A stretch of DNA of 6,200 bases from JAKQEM01 sp964391185 (lineage in GTDB: Bacteria; Patescibacteriota; Gracilibacteria; Peribacterales; Peribacteraceae), in contig CAYMIX010000023.1 in NCBI GenBank assembly GCA_964391185.1, positions 1 through 6,200 of the forward strand. The letters are read 5' to 3'. A model generated the notes under the pieces. That model was given only the letters and a program-made list of their open reading frames with translations, was not told the origin of the DNA and did not search any database. The position numbers were made by a program, and so were the translations under genes. The first letter of the stretch is position 1, and every line of letters starts with the position of its first letter. Shown here one piece after another: positions 4,773-6,200 of this stretch.

Positions 4773-5675
4773 TTAGTTGTTAACGCTCTGGTTAATCATT
4801 CCACCACCGATAGCCGGAACCCAGCGTTGAACGTATGCGGTTTGAGCTGATGCTGCGATAATGTTCACCGTTTTAACCCGGCCGGCAAAATTATCAATCA
4901 GGTAAGGGCTGAGAACGTTCTGAGTGTAGCCCAAGTGATATTGCAAGTCCGCCCGATTCAATTGCTGTTGTGTACCATCATTGTAAAGAATATTTACAAC
5001 ATCGGTTGCGGCAATTGAAGGGAATCCAAGGGTAGCGAAATCGCTAAAGTTTTGACCTGAGTTAGCCAGTACTGCCTGGCGCAAATACTGAAGGTACAAA
5101 GGCTGCCCAGGTGTTTCATCACTCGAAACGTAAACCGTTGGTGTTTGAGCTGCTGAGTTAGTGAACTCCCAGATAACATTTTTACCTGCGATAAAACCGT
5201 TTGATAGAGTGAACAGATAGGTATTAGAAATCTGGCCAAACTGCCTGTTTGTGCCCACGTTGGTAAGTCCGTTTGCATCACTGTCAAATACAACCCCATC
5301 GCCCTGTACAGTAATTTTTACACCGGTGAGCTGGGTTGCTGCTGTATAGCTAAACCACTTTGGCAAATAGGTAGTGTTAAAAGTTGTAACGGCTGCCGCA
5401 CCCGTTGTAAGTGCCCCCAAACCCACAGCCATAACATAGCCCAGGTCGGAACTTAAAAAGTAACTGGCTACCGCCACGCCCACGCTGGCCACCATCAGTA
5501 ACATTTGTAAAGAAGTTAGCTGCTTGATCTCTGCCTTTGCGTTGCTCATGTAATCGCCTGCTGTTTTTGCACCTGAACGAACTAAGCGAATGATCATAAA
5601 TACCAATACTGCCAGGCCAAAGAAGAAGATTGCTGCTTTACCCATGCGTTTATTTTTTGCTGATAGAATTGCCAT
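4773..5675 (-). CDS. Candidate major capsid protein (300 aa) with membrane-inserted N terminus
   Basis: The start at 5675 was chosen because GGAGG (5688-5684) lies eight bases before it, the clearest Shine-Dalgarno in the window, and the 46-aa gene ends four bases upstream. A frame open to 5762 exists but its extra residues are the 46-aa gene out of frame. Three hydrophobic segments come first: about 13-32 (AAIFFFGLAVLVFMIIRLV), 57-74 (QMLLMVASVGVAVASYFL) and 79-97. From about 105 the sequence is beta-strand-rich (GVKITVQGDGVVFDSD, NTYLFTLSNGFI, NVIWEFTN, TVYVSS, TVNIIAASAQTAYVQRW) with a mixed section at 190-260. Size, strong ribosome site, position and strand content fit a capsid protein. 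FLiP, PM2 and PRD1 use double jelly-roll capsid proteins, but about 195 residues is short for two barrels, so the fold is open. A major spike or membrane protein is the alternative. Confidence 0.55.
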   Translation of the reverse strand: MAILSAKNKRMGKAAIFFFGLAVLVFMIIRLVRSGAKTAGDYMSNAKAEIKQLTSLQMLLMVASVGVAVASYFLSSDLGYVMAVGLGALTTGAAAVTTFNTTYLPKWFSYTAATQLTGVKITVQGDGVVFDSDANGLTNVGTNRQFGQISNTYLFTLSNGFIAGKNVIWEFTNSAAQTPTVYVSSDETPGQPLYLQYLRQAVLANSGQNFSDFATLGFPSIAATDVVNILYNDGTQQQLNRADLQYHLGYTQNVLSPYLIDNFAGRVKTVNIIAASAQTAYVQRWVPAIGGGMINQSVNN

Positions 5676-5679
5676 GTTT

Positions 5680-5820
5680 TTAACCTCCGTAGAGTTGTTT
5701 ACGTAACGAAGCTGCTTTTTTGCGGAGAGCCTCTTTTGCCCGCTTCTTTGCCTCCTTGGCACGCTTTCTCCGGAGTTTGGTTTCCAGCTTCCGGACGGTA
5801 GCTGATAATGTCCTTGCCAT
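5680..5820 (-). CDS. Very basic 46-aa protein (possible DNA-condensing virion peptide)
   Basis: A complete ATG-to-TAA frame encodes a protein dominated by Lys, Arg and Ala: after MARTLSATVRKLE come TKLRRKRAKEAKKRAKEALR and a KKAASLRKQLYGG tail. The spacing of charges suggests one long helix. It is the first gene after the promoter at 5875-5844, and its last codons (GGA GGT) form the ribosome site of the capsid candidate, so the two are coupled. By analogy with the small basic DNA-binding J protein of microviruses it may neutralise packaged ssDNA; the analogy is of composition and place only, not homology. The tight fit on both sides makes it very likely a real gene. Confidence 0.7.
   Translation of the reverse strand: MARTLSATVRKLETKLRRKRAKEAKKRAKEALRKKAASLRKQLYGG
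5684..5688 (-). promoter_or_regulatory. Strong Shine-Dalgarno (GGAGG) for the capsid candidate
   Basis: GGAGG lies eight bases before the ATG at 5675, within the last two codons of the 46-aa gene. It is unusual here because other genes in the window lack such a site; it settles the capsid start and suggests high translation. Confidence 0.7.
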
Positions 5821-5843
5821 GTTTTAAATGCGTTTTAGTGTTA

Positions 5844-5875
5844 TAAAGCTAAAAAGTCCCATAATGGGAAACAAA
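5844..5875 (-). promoter_or_regulatory. Candidate promoter of the virion operon
   Basis: Leftward, TTTG (5875-5872) is followed after 20 bases by TAGCTTTA (5851-5844), seven of eight matches to TAnnTTTG. Transcription would start near 5837, about 17 bases before the ATG of the 46-aa gene. The -33 element is in the loop of the terminator hairpin and the -7 element starts at its base. Confidence 0.5.
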
Positions 5876-5892
5876 CCATTTTGGGACTTTTT
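5851..5892. terminator. Bidirectional intrinsic terminator hairpin
   Basis: AAAAAGTCCCATAATGG (5851-5867) and CCATTTTGGGACTTTTT (5876-5892) pair over 17 positions with one mismatch and an eight-base loop. The A/T outer ends give a T run whichever strand is read. Read leftward, it ends transcription from the zinc-ribbon gene before the virion operon. Confidence 0.75.
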
Positions 5893-5915
5893 CTGCGTTC
5901 TCTGCGAAATCTGCG
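5893..5915 (+). repeat. Three CTGCG units at 9-base spacing
   Basis: CTGCG occurs at 5893, 5902 and 5911 with exactly nine bases between starts, separated by TTCT and AAAT. It lies between the zinc-ribbon stop codon and the terminator. Regular spacing resembles a small iteron set, but similar TCTGCG-type strings are, as I recall, common in Bacteroidota intergenic DNA. Confidence 0.5.
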
Positions 5916-5918
5916 TTT

Positions 5919-6137
5919 TTACTGAGATTTATCAGGCTTTTTGGGGTTTAACTCTGCGATAAAATCGCATGAAACGCACATGAATGAAGGAACGGGGACA
6001 ATTTCAGCCTTTAAAGTAGGGGAAAGGAGTGCTGGAATTGTACGGAGAAAAAATACCTGGCGGAAAATCTCTTTCCCACACGCTTTGCACTTGTAAGCTG
6101 CTGTCTGTTCTAAATTTACTCTAATATCGGGCTGCAT
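5919..6137 (-). CDS. Zinc-ribbon protein (72 aa)
   Basis: Two CxxC pairs, Cys17/Cys20 (YKCKACGKE) and Cys54/Cys57 (FMCVSCDF), are separated by 33 residues and very likely bind one zinc ion as a zinc ribbon. The region between has a strand (EIFRQVFFLRTIP) and a Pro/Val loop (IVPVPSF), typical of short ribbons in phages and bacteria. The C terminus is polar (NPKKPDKSQ). It has no membrane segment. Zinc ribbons of this size bind DNA, RNA or protein; which applies here is not visible. It stands upstream of the terminator and so is not transcribed with the virion genes from their own promoter. No ribosome site is evident before the ATG. Confidence 0.75.
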   Translation of the reverse strand: MQPDIRVNLEQTAAYKCKACGKEIFRQVFFLRTIPALLSPTLKAEIVPVPSFMCVSCDFIAELNPKKPDKSQ

Positions 6138-6200
6138 TTTATAGTTGGTTTGGTGGTTAATTCTTATGCGACTTATTACCCCCTATCTAAAGTCAAGGGG
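6138..6200. other. Upstream leader of the zinc-ribbon gene, right window edge
   Basis: No gene is visible in these 63 bases. CCCCT (6180-6184) and AGGGG (6196-6200) could pair as a small hairpin cut by the window edge. I do not find a TAnnTTTG promoter element here. Confidence 0.3.

Noticed and set aside
4994..5299. 101-codon minus-strand frame inside the capsid candidate
   Set aside because: Its composition is not protein-like and it lies wholly within the better supported 300-aa frame.
4773..5762. 329-codon version of the capsid candidate
   Set aside because: The added 29 residues overlap the 46-aa gene out of frame, whereas the ATG at 5675 has a GGAGG eight bases upstream.
1..6200. CRISPR array, tRNA/rRNA gene, insertion sequence, toxin-antitoxin or restriction system
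   Set aside because: No regularly spaced long repeats, tRNA-like folds, transposase motifs or recognisable defence genes were seen on either strand.

Overview
The window reads as part of a small, densely packed bacteriophage genome (or a prophage of one) from a Bacteroidota host. Every supported gene lies on the minus strand. Gene starts mostly lack Shine-Dalgarno sequences, and four candidate promoters fit the Bacteroidota pattern (TTTG about 20 bases before TAnnTTTG). There is no terminase, portal, tail or integrase gene. Instead there is a rolling-circle Rep of the phiX174/microvirus type, a probable membrane-associated capsid protein, several tiny one-helix membrane proteins and a membrane-anchored peptidoglycan hydrolase. 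This combination and gene order best fit a tailless, membrane-containing, probably ssDNA phage comparable to Flavobacterium phage FLiP (Finnlakeviridae). That assignment rests on architecture and recalled knowledge; no search was run.

In transcription order (right to left): a 72-aa CxxC/CxxC zinc-ribbon protein (6137-5919); a terminator hairpin merging into a promoter (5892-5844); the virion operon, consisting of a 46-aa very basic protein, the 300-aa candidate major capsid protein, a GC-rich hairpin that may be the replication origin (4723-4754), three small membrane proteins (132, 56 and 68 aa), a 188-aa muramidase-like protein, a 169-aa beta-rich protein, a second beta-rich protein whose frame is broken at a run of ten A (2862-2459), and a 58-aa protein. 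Most of these genes overlap or nearly touch.

The operon is followed by a regulatory interval (2278-2092) with a well-matched promoter, two hairpins and a terminator that could delimit a small RNA of about 75 nt, then a second promoter for a 93-aa exported protein. Next is a 247-base gene-free stretch (1809-1563) with four small hairpins and a site resembling the XerCD dif site. Last comes the replication operon: two unrecognised proteins (149 and 85 aa) and Rep, joined by ATGA and GTGA overlaps. Rep runs off the left edge.

A likely division of labour is: Rep nicks and replicates the circular genome; the 46-aa protein neutralises or condenses DNA; the capsid and small membrane proteins build a membrane-containing shell; the beta-rich proteins may form vertices or spikes; and the hydrolase opens the cell wall at entry or exit. 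The points most worth checking are the A10 frameshift, the origin-like hairpin, the dif-like site, the putative small RNA and the three-helix N terminus of the capsid candidate.
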